24,125 bases of DNA, taken from the NCBI GenBank assembly GCA_934394595.1, contig CAKRRX010000034.1:1-24125 (forward strand), written 5' to 3'. The number at the start of each line of letters is the position of its first letter. Position 1 is the first letter of the stretch. The translations under genes and the position numbers were made by a program. The DNA comes from an uncultured Blautia sp. (GTDB taxonomy: Bacteria; Bacillota; Clostridia; Lachnospirales; Lachnospiraceae). Below are positions 1 to 7,394 of this stretch, in pieces. Below the pieces are notes generated by a model. It searched no databases and was not told the origin of the DNA. It worked only from the letters and a program-made list of their open reading frames with translations.

Positions 1-65
1 ATGCCATTGTACTTTATAAACAAAAAGTGTGCTAGATGTTTTATTGTTTCGTTTATAGGTCTTTC

Positions 66-94
66 TTGATATTTTTAACGGAAGCGAGTATAGT
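66..94 (+). promoter_or_regulatory. Sigma-A-type promoter of the AraC-family gene
   Basis: The -35 box is TTGATA (66-71) and the -10 box is TATAGT (89-94), with a 17-base spacer. The start codon at 144 follows about 45 bases after the expected transcription start, with a GGGGGA ribosome binding site just before it. Confidence 0.6.
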
Positions 95-143
95 TTAAAT
101 AAAAATAACGGGATAATTTTGATTTTTATCATAGGGGGAAGAC

Positions 144-1022
144 ATGCGTGTAGAGTATGAAAATGTTCTGGATGATCATCTTGGAAAACTGCATTTTACC
201 TTTGTAACTACTGCAGATCAGCTCATTCCTGCACACTGGCATGAGCATCTGGAAATTCTCTCTGTGACAGATGGCAGGATCACTGCGTCGATCAATGATA
301 TAAGCTATGAACTGGGCAGCGGGGATGTTTTTTTGATAAATTCCAATGATATCCACTATACCTTCACCCATGGGGAGACAAAGTTTTATCTTTTGCAGAT
401 TCCACCGGTGCATCTGGAAAGGGTTTCGGCTAATTGGAAATTTCTCCGGTTTCAGGAATTTTTTTCGGGTGAAAATAATTCCACAAGTCTGAGCTTTCGC
501 CTTGCTGAGATTTTTCGTGAGATTGCCAGGCTGTATGAAGAAAAAACAGAAGGCTATCATTTGCTGGTACTTTCGGCAGTTTACCGGCTTTTGTTTCTTT
601 TGTATACCGAGGGTGTGTTAAGTGAAGATTCTCCGGATAGCGGACACAGAACTGTGCGAGATCTGGAACGGATGAAGCTGTGTATGGAATTTGTGAGGGA
701 ACATTATGGGGAGAATATTTCCCTGGCAGATGCGGCAGGGCTTTTATCTGTGACGCCGGAGCATTTTTGCAGGCTGTTTCGAAAATATACAGGACAGACA
801 TTCCTTGCTTATGTAAATCAGATCCGTATGGACCATTTTTATCACCAGCTGGTGGAAGGGGAGGAAAGCATCACCTTTCTTCTGGATAAAAACGGAATTT
901 CCAATTACAAAGGTTTTCTGCGAAAATTCCGGGAAAATTACGGGGGTGCGCCAAAGGAAGTGCGGGCACAGATGAAAATGCGGGGTAGAAATACAGGAAG
1001 GGGAAAATCCCGGAAGTCGTAA
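144..1022 (+). CDS. AraC-family transcriptional regulator with N-terminal cupin domain
   Basis: Predicted DNA-binding regulator of 292 residues. Residues about 25-110 look like an AraC-type cupin sensor: HWHEHLEIL followed by a GSGDVFLINSNDIHY turn is typical of the effector-binding barrel. Residues about 175-280 form the paired helix-turn-helix domain, including the stretch SLADAAGLLSVTPEHFCRLF and a second helix pair ending in GGAPKEVR. The second helix-turn-helix is a little divergent, with DKNGISNYKGF where families usually have a GF(S/N)xxSYF pattern. The ATG at 144 is chosen because AGGGGGA lies 5 bases upstream. It is monocistronic, has its own promoter, and converges with the acyltransferase gene. 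The effector and target genes cannot be told from sequence; sugar-responsive regulation is common in this family. Confidence 0.9.
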   Translation: MRVEYENVLDDHLGKLHFTFVTTADQLIPAHWHEHLEILSVTDGRITASINDISYELGSGDVFLINSNDIHYTFTHGETKFYLLQIPPVHLERVSANWKFLRFQEFFSGENNSTSLSFRLAEIFREIARLYEEKTEGYHLLVLSAVYRLLFLLYTEGVLSEDSPDSGHRTVRDLERMKLCMEFVREHYGENISLADAAGLLSVTPEHFCRLFRKYTGQTFLAYVNQIRMDHFYHQLVEGEESITFLLDKNGISNYKGFLRKFRENYGGAPKEVRAQMKMRGRNTGRGKSRKS

Positions 1023-1034
1023 ACAGGACACAAT

Positions 1035-1092
1035 CAAAAAAGGCCAAAGGTAAAGTCTGAGTTTAATATCAGCACTTTACTTCTGGCATTTT
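1035..1092 (-). terminator. Hairpin terminator between convergent genes
   Basis: A long imperfect hairpin is built from GCCA/TGGC, GTAAAGT/ACTTTAC and CTGA/TCAG arms. Read on the minus strand it is followed by a run of T (A run on the plus strand at 1036-1041), so it best suits the acyltransferase transcript. On the plus strand only TTTT follows, so it may also act for the AraC gene. Confidence 0.6.
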
Positions 1093-1108
1093 GTCTGAAG
1101 CAGGTTAG

Positions 1109-1849
1109 CTACCGTAGTTTCTGGTTTTTCACCAGCATCTCATGAATGATGTTCTGGGTATAAGCTCCCAGATGCTTTTTCTCCTCTTTTTCCAGCTGAT
1201 CCACATAGATCGGCTTTCCGTATTCCAGGATGACGTGGGTCTTTTTGATCTTTGGAAAATGCGCTTCCCAGATATCTGCGGAACCGCTGATGGCCATGGG
1301 AATGATGGGACAGTTCGCCTTGGCTGCGACTTTGAAGCTTCCCTCATGGAATGGCAGCATATCCAGCTCATCCTCATTCTTATTGCGGGTACCCTCCGGG
1401 AAAATACAGATGGAAATGCCGGATTTGATCTTTTCAATTGCAGTGAGGATGGTCTTCAATCCCTGCTTCAGATCCTTACGGTCCAGGAACAGGCAGTGAA
1501 GCCGCTTCATCCAGGTGGAAAGAAGGGGAACCTTTTCCATCTCTTTCTTGGCAATGTAACCGGTGCGGATGGGACATCGTGGATAAGTCAGCGGCACATC
1601 AAAAAAGCTGCGGTGGTTTCCGATATAGAGAACCGGAGCATCCTTTGGCACATTTTCCTCGCCGATCACTGTGAGCTTCACTCCGGCCACCCACAGGATA
1701 AACCGGAATACAGCCTGTACAATCCGCAGGGAGCTGATCTCCTTTGCCATGGGATTAAATTTGCCGATGATCCATTCCACCAGCAAAATAGGAATGGACA
1801 GGATCAGAAATCCCACTACCACGATAACGCACAAAATAAAACGAATCAT
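1109..1849 (-). CDS. plsC: 1-acyl-sn-glycerol-3-phosphate acyltransferase (PlsC/LPLAT family)
   Basis: Membrane-associated acyltransferase that would acylate lysophosphatidic acid to phosphatidic acid in phospholipid synthesis. The 246-residue protein has an N-terminal hydrophobic segment (about 2-28), the catalytic NHRSFFD motif (HX4D, His79 and Asp84), a substrate-binding FPEGTR motif (150-155), and a later IPMAISG block. All are in the expected order for the family, and the length is typical. The ATG at 1849 is preferred over longer in-frame starts because the cytoplasm-membrane anchor begins there and an AGAGG site precedes it; extending upstream would run through the promoter and add an unrelated 81-residue tail. 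It is transcribed alone, divergent from the PrcB-like gene. Other LPLAT acyl-acceptors cannot be excluded. Confidence 0.9.
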   Translation of the reverse strand: MIRFILCVIVVVGFLILSIPILLVEWIIGKFNPMAKEISSLRIVQAVFRFILWVAGVKLTVIGEENVPKDAPVLYIGNHRSFFDVPLTYPRCPIRTGYIAKKEMEKVPLLSTWMKRLHCLFLDRKDLKQGLKTILTAIEKIKSGISICIFPEGTRNKNEDELDMLPFHEGSFKVAAKANCPIIPMAISGSADIWEAHFPKIKKTHVILEYGKPIYVDQLEKEEKKHLGAYTQNIIHEMLVKNQKLR

Positions 1850-1876
1850 AGCTTCTTTTCCTCTCTTGTTTATCAA

Positions 1877-1906
1877 GTTAGGAGCAAAATACCTTTTTCC
1901 CCTAAC
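1877..1906 (-). other. Leader hairpin in the plsC 5' untranslated region
   Basis: On the minus strand GTTAGGGG (1906-1899) can pair with CTCCTAAC (1884-1877), an 8-base stem containing one G-U pair around a 14-base loop. It falls between the predicted transcription start and the plsC start codon. It matches no riboswitch class I recognise and may only be a minor structural element. Confidence 0.3.
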
Positions 1907-1915
1907 ATCAGTTTT

Positions 1916-1944
1916 ATTATACGGAATTTGAAAAATAGTTGCAA
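1916..1944 (-). promoter_or_regulatory. Sigma-A-type promoter of plsC
   Basis: On the minus strand, TTGCAA (1944-1939) and a perfect TATAAT (1921-1916) are separated by 17 bases. Transcription would start near 1909, leaving a leader of about 60 bases before the plsC ATG. Confidence 0.65.
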
Positions 1945-1970
1945 TAAATCTTTTTATTTCCTCATAGAAT
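1942..1970 (+). promoter_or_regulatory. Possible sigma-E (sporulation) promoter for the lipoprotein-sipL pair
   Basis: CATAGAAT at 1963-1970 matches seven of eight positions of the sigma-E -10 consensus CATACAAT. A weak ATA-containing -35 (1942-1948) lies 14 bases upstream. No good sigma-A promoter is seen for the rightward pair. This would fit a mother-cell sporulation operon, but the -35 match is poor. Confidence 0.4.
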
Positions 1971-1999
1971 AAATAACAACTGACAGATAGAGGTGCCGG

Positions 2000-2410
2000 A
2001 TGAAAAAAGCAGCAGCCCTTCTGGGGCTGATCCTGTGGATTGCCGTGGCTGCGGCAGGATGCCGTTTTGTAAAAATAGAGGAAGAACCTCACCGGGCATT
2101 AAAATATTCCATTGTAAAGCAGGAAGATGTGCCCAGAGAGATTCTTGCCATGATCCAGGAGAAAAAAGAAAAGGAATTTCAGTTTACCTACCAAAGTGGA
2201 AAGGAACTGTTTCTGGTAAAAGGGTACGGCAGACAGCTTTGCGGAGGCTACAGTATTTCAGTGGAGGAGCTGGGCTGTACCTCAGATGCCATTTATTTTC
2301 ACACAAAGCTGCTGGGGCCGACCAAAGAAAATGCAGCATTTTCTCCTCCTTCGTATCCTTATATTGTGGTAAAAATGACATACCGGAAAGCTCCGGTGAT
2401 TTTTGAATGA
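2000..2410 (+). CDS. Small lipoprotein with PrcB-like C-terminal domain
   Basis: A 136-residue protein with a lipoprotein signal: basic start MKK, a hydrophobic core, then the lipobox-like AAAGC with Cys21 as predicted lipidation site. The mature part resembles the C-terminal domain of PrcB, a protease-complex-associated protein. The tell-tale pattern is a strand (ELFLVKGYG), a GGYSISVEEL turn, and a closing strand near YPYIVVKM. Its function is unknown here; protease inhibition or stabilisation is suggested for such domains but is not shown. It sits 16 bases before the sipL-like gene and is probably cotranscribed with it, which suggests a role in the spore envelope. The ribosome binding site (AGAGGTG) is modest. 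Confidence 0.7.
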   Translation: MKKAAALLGLILWIAVAAAGCRFVKIEEEPHRALKYSIVKQEDVPREILAMIQEKKEKEFQFTYQSGKELFLVKGYGRQLCGGYSISVEELGCTSDAIYFHTKLLGPTKENAAFSPPSYPYIVVKMTYRKAPVIFE

Positions 2411-2426
2411 AAAGGAGTGGCAGATT

Positions 2427-3983
2427 GTGGAAGTAAGAAAAGAAAGTGTGCAGATGCTTCATGTAAAAAGCCGGGGAACCAGCCAGGTGACTTTTGATGT
2501 GGATTACAATGTGCCGGATGCCAAGCCGGATATTGGACGGATCATTCAGAGCAAGGGAAATGTCTCCATGGACGAAGTGCGGTTAAGCGACGGAAAAGCT
2601 TTTATCCGGGGAAACCTGATCGCCAATGTACTCTATGTGGGGGATGAGGATAAAAATGTGTACAGCCTTGAAGCAAAACTTCCATTTGATGAGACTTTGA
2701 ATCTGGAAGGAGTGGAAAACGGAGATAAAATCTGCCTGAAGTGGGAGATTGAGGATCTCAGTGTGCATATGATCCATTCCCGCAAGCTGAATATAAAGGC
2801 AATTGTGACCTTTTATGCGGTGATTGATGAAATGAAGCCCATCCAGCTTCCGGTGGAGATCAGCGAGCAGGGGATTTCTGTAAAGAAAAAGACTGTGGAG
2901 CTTTTGAATCTGATGATACATAAAAAAGATACCATGCGGATCAAAGAAGAGATCACTCTGGCATCGAATAAGCCAAATATCTCGGAGCTTTTATGGCAAA
3001 ATATGGAGGTCCGCGGGCTTGACCTTCGGCCAGAGGAAAATATGGTGAAAGCAAAAGGGGAATTATCGGTGTTTGTGCTTTATGCAGGGGAGGATGAAGA
3101 AAATCCGCTGCAATGGGCAGAATATACCATCCCATTTACCTGTGAAGTGGAGTGCAGCGGCTGCACCTCGGAAATGATCCCCAATATCCAGATTTCGGTG
3201 ATGCACCAGAGTATTGAGGTGAAACCGGATGCTGACGGGGAAGAGCGGATCCTGGTGGCAGATGTGGTTTTGGAACTGGATATGAAGCTTTATCGCGAGG
3301 AAAGGCATGAACTGATCCTGGATGTGTATACCCCGGTAAAGGAATGCGTTCCACAGAAAAAGGAAGAATGCCTGGAGCATCTGCTGGTTCGGAACAGTTC
3401 AAAATGCCGGGTATCAGACCGGATCGAGCTGAAAGAAAGCCAGGGCAAAATCCTGCAGATCTGCCACAGCCAGGGCAGGGTGAAAGTGGATAAGACGCAG
3501 ATCGTGGAAAATGGTATTCGGGCAGAGGGAATTGTAGTGCTGAAAATCCTGTATATCACGGGAAATGATGAGATGCCGTTTTATTCTGTGGAAGGGATGA
3601 TCCCCTTTTCCCATGTGATAGAAGCGCCGGGAATCCGGGAGGACAGCACTTTTTATCTTCAGGCAGATCTGGAACAGCTGTCCACGTCCATGATAGACAG
3701 TGATGAGATCGAGGTAAAAGCAGTGATCAGCCTGAATGTGCTGGTATTGCAGTGTGAAAAACTGGGAATCATCGGCAAGGTAGAAGAAAAGCCTCTGGAT
3801 ATGCAGAAAATCCGCAGCATGCCGGGAATCACTGTTTATATGGTAAAAGCTACGGATACCATGTGGGATATCGCAAAACGTTTTTATACCACGGTGGAGG
3901 AGATCTGCGAACTGAACCAGCTGGAAAATGACAGCTTATCAGAGGGGCAGCCACTGTTATTGGTAAAAAAGGTAGAATGTTGA
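2427..3983 (+). CDS. sipL: SPOCS/LysM spore morphogenesis protein, SipL-like
   Basis: A 518-residue protein resembling clostridial SipL, which binds the SpoIVA ATPase and links the spore coat base to the forespore during sporulation. It has three SPOCS (DUF3794-type) repeats, at about 25-130, 170-270 and 330-440, and a C-terminal LysM domain at about 467-517 (ITVYMVKATDTMWDIAKRF start, NQLENDSLSEGQ end). Repeat count, order and total length match SipL proteins. The GTG at 2427 is chosen because AAGGAG (2412-2417) lies 9 bases upstream. An in-frame TTG at 2403 overlaps the previous gene and lacks such a site. It follows the PrcB-like lipoprotein closely. I am confident of the SPOCS-LysM architecture; SipL rather than another SPOCS protein is likely because of the LysM at the end. 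Confidence 0.85.
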   Translation: MEVRKESVQMLHVKSRGTSQVTFDVDYNVPDAKPDIGRIIQSKGNVSMDEVRLSDGKAFIRGNLIANVLYVGDEDKNVYSLEAKLPFDETLNLEGVENGDKICLKWEIEDLSVHMIHSRKLNIKAIVTFYAVIDEMKPIQLPVEISEQGISVKKKTVELLNLMIHKKDTMRIKEEITLASNKPNISELLWQNMEVRGLDLRPEENMVKAKGELSVFVLYAGEDEENPLQWAEYTIPFTCEVECSGCTSEMIPNIQISVMHQSIEVKPDADGEERILVADVVLELDMKLYREERHELILDVYTPVKECVPQKKEECLEHLLVRNSSKCRVSDRIELKESQGKILQICHSQGRVKVDKTQIVENGIRAEGIVVLKILYITGNDEMPFYSVEGMIPFSHVIEAPGIREDSTFYLQADLEQLSTSMIDSDEIEVKAVISLNVLVLQCEKLGIIGKVEEKPLDMQKIRSMPGITVYMVKATDTMWDIAKRFYTTVEEICELNQLENDSLSEGQPLLLVKKVEC

Positions 3984-3995
3984 GAGAAATTTGTA

Positions 3996-4024
3996 TTGAA
4001 AAAAATACAAAAGTATCATAAAAT
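3996..4024 (+). promoter_or_regulatory. Sigma-A-type promoter of ispE-gntR
   Basis: TTGAAA (3996-4001) and TAAAAT (4019-4024) are separated by exactly 17 bases, upstream of the ispE ribosome binding site. No terminator is seen between sipL and this promoter. Confidence 0.6.
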
Positions 4025-4039
4025 ATGCATAGAAAATAC

Positions 4040-4047
4040 TGTATACA
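4040..4047. promoter_or_regulatory. Possible GntR/FadR-type operator
   Basis: The perfect palindrome TGTATACA lies about 16 bases after the -10 box, where a bound repressor would block transcription. FadR-subfamily GntR regulators recognise GT-N-AC type palindromes, and such a regulator is encoded in this same operon. Binding is inferred, not shown. Confidence 0.35.
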
Positions 4048-4069
4048 AAGTACAAAAGCGGAGGGAATT

Positions 4070-4927
4070 ATGCGTTTACGGGCACTTGCAAAAATCAATC
4101 TGGGTCTGGATATTGTGGGAAAAAGGCCGGATGGCTACCATGAAGTCCGCATGATCATGCAGACCATACAGATGTACGATGTACTGGAAATAGAGAAAAA
4201 GGAGGAACCGGGAATTACATTGACCACCAATATCCCATATGTTCCTACAGATGAGCGGAATCTGGTCTACAAGGCTGCGAAAATCCTGATGGATGAATTC
4301 CATGTGAAAGAGGGCCTTTCCATGAAGCTGGATAAGTTTATCCCGGTGGCAGCAGGAATGGCAGGGGGCAGTTCCGATGCGGCAGCTGCATTTGTGGGAG
4401 TGAACCGGTTGTTTGGACTGGGGCTTTCCGAGGAGGCTCTGATGGAGAGAGCAGTTTTGGTAGGAGCAGATGTTCCTTATTGTGTTATGCGTGGAACTGC
4501 TTTGGCAGAGGGCATAGGAGAGAAGCTCACCAGACTTCCGAGGCTTCCACATTGTTATGTGCTGGTGGGAAAACCGGGGGTGAATGTTTCCACCAAGATG
4601 GCTTATGAGAACCTGAAGCTGGATGATCCGGCAATCCTGCATCCGGATATCGATGGCATGGTGCAGGCCATCAAAGATAAGGATCTGGATGGAATGATCC
4701 CACTTATGGGCAATGTTTTTGAGCCAGGGATCATAGGAAAATATCCGGTTATCCAGGAAATCAAGGATCTCATGGAAGCAAATGGGGCGAGAAAAGCCAT
4801 GATGAGCGGAAGCGGCCCTACTGTTTTTGGTATTTTTGATGAGAAGGAAAAGATGGAAAGGGCAGCAGCTGTTCTGAGGGAGAGCAGGCTGGCTAAGACG
4901 GTTTTTGCTACGGAGGTTTTTAACTGA
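4070..4927 (+). CDS. ispE: 4-diphosphocytidyl-2-C-methyl-D-erythritol kinase
   Basis: Cytoplasmic GHMP kinase of the MEP isoprenoid pathway. It phosphorylates CDP-methylerythritol with ATP. The 285-residue protein has the conserved Lys8 in ALAKINLGL, the ATP-binding glycine-rich loop PVAAGMAGGSSDAA (92-105), Asp134 in GADVPYCV, matching the catalytic aspartate, and the third GHMP motif near MMSGSGPTVFG. The length is normal for the family. The ATG at 4070 is preferred over an upstream in-frame ATG at 4025 because GGAGGG lies just before it and the protein then starts at the usual residue of IspE. It has its own promoter and is followed 16 bases later by a GntR regulator gene, a common arrangement in Lachnospiraceae genomes. 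Confidence 0.95.
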   Translation: MRLRALAKINLGLDIVGKRPDGYHEVRMIMQTIQMYDVLEIEKKEEPGITLTTNIPYVPTDERNLVYKAAKILMDEFHVKEGLSMKLDKFIPVAAGMAGGSSDAAAAFVGVNRLFGLGLSEEALMERAVLVGADVPYCVMRGTALAEGIGEKLTRLPRLPHCYVLVGKPGVNVSTKMAYENLKLDDPAILHPDIDGMVQAIKDKDLDGMIPLMGNVFEPGIIGKYPVIQEIKDLMEANGARKAMMSGSGPTVFGIFDEKEKMERAAAVLRESRLAKTVFATEVFN

Positions 4928-4943
4928 TGGAGGGAAAATACAG

Positions 4944-5618
4944 ATGACAAGTGATTTCACAGTGCGTATGGACGAATATCTTCCATTGCGGGAGGTTGTA
5001 TTTAATACATTGAGACAGGCGATTCTCAAAGGAGAGCTGAAGCCGGGAGAGAGGCTGATGGAAATCGCCCTGGCAGAGAAGCTTGGCGTGAGCAGGACCC
5101 CGATCCGGGAGGCAATGCGCAAGCTGGAGCTGGAAGGGCTTGTAGTGATGATCCCAAGAAGAGGCGCCCAGGTAGCGAACATCACAGAGAAGGATCTGAA
5201 TGATGTTCTGGAGGTTCGTATCACATTGGAAAATATGGCCATTGAAAAGGCCTGCACCAATATGACAGAGGAAGATGTCCAGGAACTGGAAAAGGTTGCC
5301 AGGGATTTTGAGCGCAGCACTGCAGAGGGAGATCTGGTAAAAATGGCAGAAGCAGATGTGAATTTCCATGAGACCATTTACCGGGCTGCGGACAATAAGA
5401 GACTGATGCAGGTGTTGAATAATCTTCGGGAGCAGATTTATCGTTATCGCGTAGAGTATCTGAAAGAGGATGAGGCCAGAAACCGCCTTGTAAAGGAGCA
5501 TGAGAAGATTACCCAGGCCATCAAGGCGCGGGATGTGAAAAAAGCCCAGGAGCTGTCCTTTGAGCACCTGGAAAATCAGAGAATGGGAATTATCCAGGCA
5601 ATCCGGGCAGAAGAGTGA
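4944..5618 (+). CDS. GntR-family transcriptional regulator, FCD (FadR-like) subfamily
   Basis: A 224-residue DNA-binding regulator. The winged helix-turn-helix lies at about 12-80, with ALAEKLGVSRTPIREAM as recognition core and a PRRGAQVA wing. The C-terminal all-helical FCD domain (about 85-215) carries the usual metal-binding set: Asp138 and His142 in ADVNFHE, His186 in KEHEKI, and His208 in SFEHLEN. Ligands of this subfamily are often organic acids or sugar acids; none can be assigned here. The start at 4944 has GGAGGG 9 bases upstream; an earlier in-frame start inside ispE is rejected. It is cotranscribed with ispE, and a terminator follows. Autoregulation through the palindrome at 4040-4047 is plausible. 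Confidence 0.9.
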   Translation: MTSDFTVRMDEYLPLREVVFNTLRQAILKGELKPGERLMEIALAEKLGVSRTPIREAMRKLELEGLVVMIPRRGAQVANITEKDLNDVLEVRITLENMAIEKACTNMTEEDVQELEKVARDFERSTAEGDLVKMAEADVNFHETIYRAADNKRLMQVLNNLREQIYRYRVEYLKEDEARNRLVKEHEKITQAIKARDVKKAQELSFEHLENQRMGIIQAIRAEE

Positions 5619-5680
5619 AAAGGAATGCGGCCTGCGTTGACACAGGCAAATGAATAAAGCAGTGTAATACTGGATAGGAT

Positions 5681-5713
5681 AAGAGGGATACATAAATGTA
5701 TCTCTCTTTTTTT
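5681..5713 (+). terminator. Rho-independent terminator of ispE-gntR
   Basis: AGAGGGATACA pairs with TGTATCTCTCT (one G-U pair) around a short TAAA loop and runs directly into seven T residues. It separates the regulator gene from the germination operon. Confidence 0.85.
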
Positions 5714-5759
5714 GCGCTTGTGCATACAGACCTGTTCTTTTTGACGAAAGGATGAAAAT

Positions 5760-7394
5760 ATGCTAAAAAATGATAATATTGTTATGATTTCAAAAAAACT
5801 TCAGGAAAATAAAACGTATATAGAGGAACGGCTGAAAGACTGTGGGGACATCCAGATCCGTTCCATGAGGATGGGAGAAGCGCGGAAGGCAGACTGTCTG
5901 ATGGTGTATATCGAAGTGGCGACCTCCAATATGATGCTGGAAGATTCTGCTTTGGGAAAGATGATCAGCCACTTTTGGGAAATTTCTCCGGAGCAGATTC
6001 AGGAATTTGTAAAGTATAACAGTCTGGGAATTGCAGATGTAAAAAAGCTGAAGGACATGGAAGAGGTGTTTGCCAGTGTACTTGCAGGAAATGCAGTATT
6101 TTTTATAGATGGCTTTGACCAGGCAATGAAAATTTCCAGTGTTGGTTATCCCAGAATGGGTGTGACAGAAGCAGAGACGGAAAAGGTCCTCAGAGGTTCG
6201 AAGGAGGGCTTCTCGGACTCAGTGAAAACTAATTCTGCTCTGGTAAGGAAGCGGCTTCGGGATACCAGAATGAAGGTGGTGGAATACTATATCGGAAGTC
6301 GTTCCCATACTCTGGTACAGGTTCTGTACATGGAAGATCTGGCAAGGGAGGAACTTCTGGAACAGGTGAAGGAACGGCTGGAGGAGTTTAAGATCGACGG
6401 GATTCTGGACAGTGGTATGCTGGAGCAGCTTACAGAGGATTCCTGGCTCTCTCCTTTTCCCCAATATCAGACAACAGAGCGCCCGGACCGTGCAGCCCAG
6501 GAAATCCTTAACGGAAAGATCGTGCTGCTTTGCGATAATTCTCCTGTGGCACTGATCCTTCCGGGGAGTTTTAACAGCTTTCTGGAAAGCGGGGAGGACT
6601 GGTACAACCGTTTTGAGATGGCGTCTTTCCTGCGAATTCTGCGGTATCTTGCCATGGCAGCTGCGACTTTGCTGCCGGGATTGTATCTGGCGGTGATCCG
6701 TTTTCATACACAGATACTGCCCTCAAATATGATCCTGTCCTTTGCCCAGGCAAGAGAGGGCGTGCCCTTTTCCAGTATTGCGGAGTTGGTAATCCTGGAA
6801 CTGTCTTTTGAACTGATTCGGGAAGCAGGAGTGCGGATCCCCGGTGCACTGGGAAATGCCATGGGAATTGTAGGCGGGCTGATCGTGGGTTCTGCGGCTG
6901 TGGAAGCCAATCTTGTCAGCCCTATTGTAGTCATGGTGGTGGCACTTACAGCTCTTGGCTCCCTGACCATTCCAAACGAGGAATTTGCTTCAGCATTTCG
7001 ACTGCTGAAATATTTCTTCCTTTTTCTGGGAGGTTATCTTGGAATTTATGGAATTGTGGCAGGAATGTATCTGACAGTTTCCCATCTTGCTGGACTTTTG
7101 AGCTTTGGAGTTCCATATCTGGTGCCATTTATCCGGGAAAATCCGTTAAAGGGGACAGGAGCCGGAATCTGGCGGCCGCCATTTCGCAGAAGATGGAAGC
7201 GCCCGATGTATGCGAAGGAAGAGCAGAAGGTGCGGCTGAGGAGGATGGAAACAAGCGAAGATACCATGGCTGAACCGCCGGAAGCCGGCCAGGATCATGG
7301 GGCGCACATCTTGCAGAAAGCCTTTTTCAAACACGCTCTGGAGCGCCAAGGCAGACAGGAGGAAAAGCGGAGAAATGAAATTTGCAGAAAATAA
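5760..7394 (+). CDS. gerKA: GerA-family spore germination protein, receptor A subunit
   Basis: Membrane subunit of a germinant receptor in the spore inner membrane. The 544-residue protein has the expected layout: a soluble N-terminal region (to about 280) containing the family features NSLGIADVKKL and VSYPRMGV-like SVGYPRMG, then a membrane region with about five hydrophobic segments from residue 285 to 460, including LPGLYLAVI, AELVILELSFELIREAGVRIPG and GLIVGSAAVEANLVSP. These blocks are diagnostic of GerA/GerKA/SpoVAF-type proteins. A charged tail of about 75 residues follows. AAAGGATG precedes the ATG at 5760. The gene overlaps the next one by 20 bases, indicating translational coupling. 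I see no convincing sigma-G promoter in the upstream 45 bases. The specific receptor name (GerK) is by general family habit, not proven. Confidence 0.9.
   Translation: MLKNDNIVMISKKLQENKTYIEERLKDCGDIQIRSMRMGEARKADCLMVYIEVATSNMMLEDSALGKMISHFWEISPEQIQEFVKYNSLGIADVKKLKDMEEVFASVLAGNAVFFIDGFDQAMKISSVGYPRMGVTEAETEKVLRGSKEGFSDSVKTNSALVRKRLRDTRMKVVEYYIGSRSHTLVQVLYMEDLAREELLEQVKERLEEFKIDGILDSGMLEQLTEDSWLSPFPQYQTTERPDRAAQEILNGKIVLLCDNSPVALILPGSFNSFLESGEDWYNRFEMASFLRILRYLAMAAATLLPGLYLAVIRFHTQILPSNMILSFAQAREGVPFSSIAELVILELSFELIREAGVRIPGALGNAMGIVGGLIVGSAAVEANLVSPIVVMVVALTALGSLTIPNEEFASAFRLLKYFFLFLGGYLGIYGIVAGMYLTVSHLAGLLSFGVPYLVPFIRENPLKGTGAGIWRPPFRRRWKRPMYAKEEQKVRLRRMETSEDTMAEPPEAGQDHGAHILQKAFFKHALERQGRQEEKRRNEICRK

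Noticed and set aside
1142..1972. A 276-codon plus-strand frame opposite plsC
   Set aside because: It is antisense to an acyltransferase with intact catalytic motifs, and it runs through the plsC promoter.
2403..2426. TTG start giving a longer SipL-like protein
   Set aside because: It overlaps the preceding stop codon and would place the strong AAGGAG site inside the coding region; the GTG at 2427 is correctly spaced.
4076..5377. A 433-codon open frame on the minus strand opposite ispE and the GntR gene
   Set aside because: It lies entirely antisense to two well-recognised genes, has low-complexity Ser-rich composition typical of antisense shadow frames, and no family resemblance.
5714..5759. 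Sigma-G promoter for the germination operon
   Set aside because: GCATA occurs at a plausible -35 place but no CATNNTA-like -10 box follows at 17-18 bases.
7297..7374. Longer start for the fused germination protein within gerKA
   Set aside because: The added 26 residues are basic and unlike the family N-terminus; AGGAGG lies upstream of the ATG at 7375.
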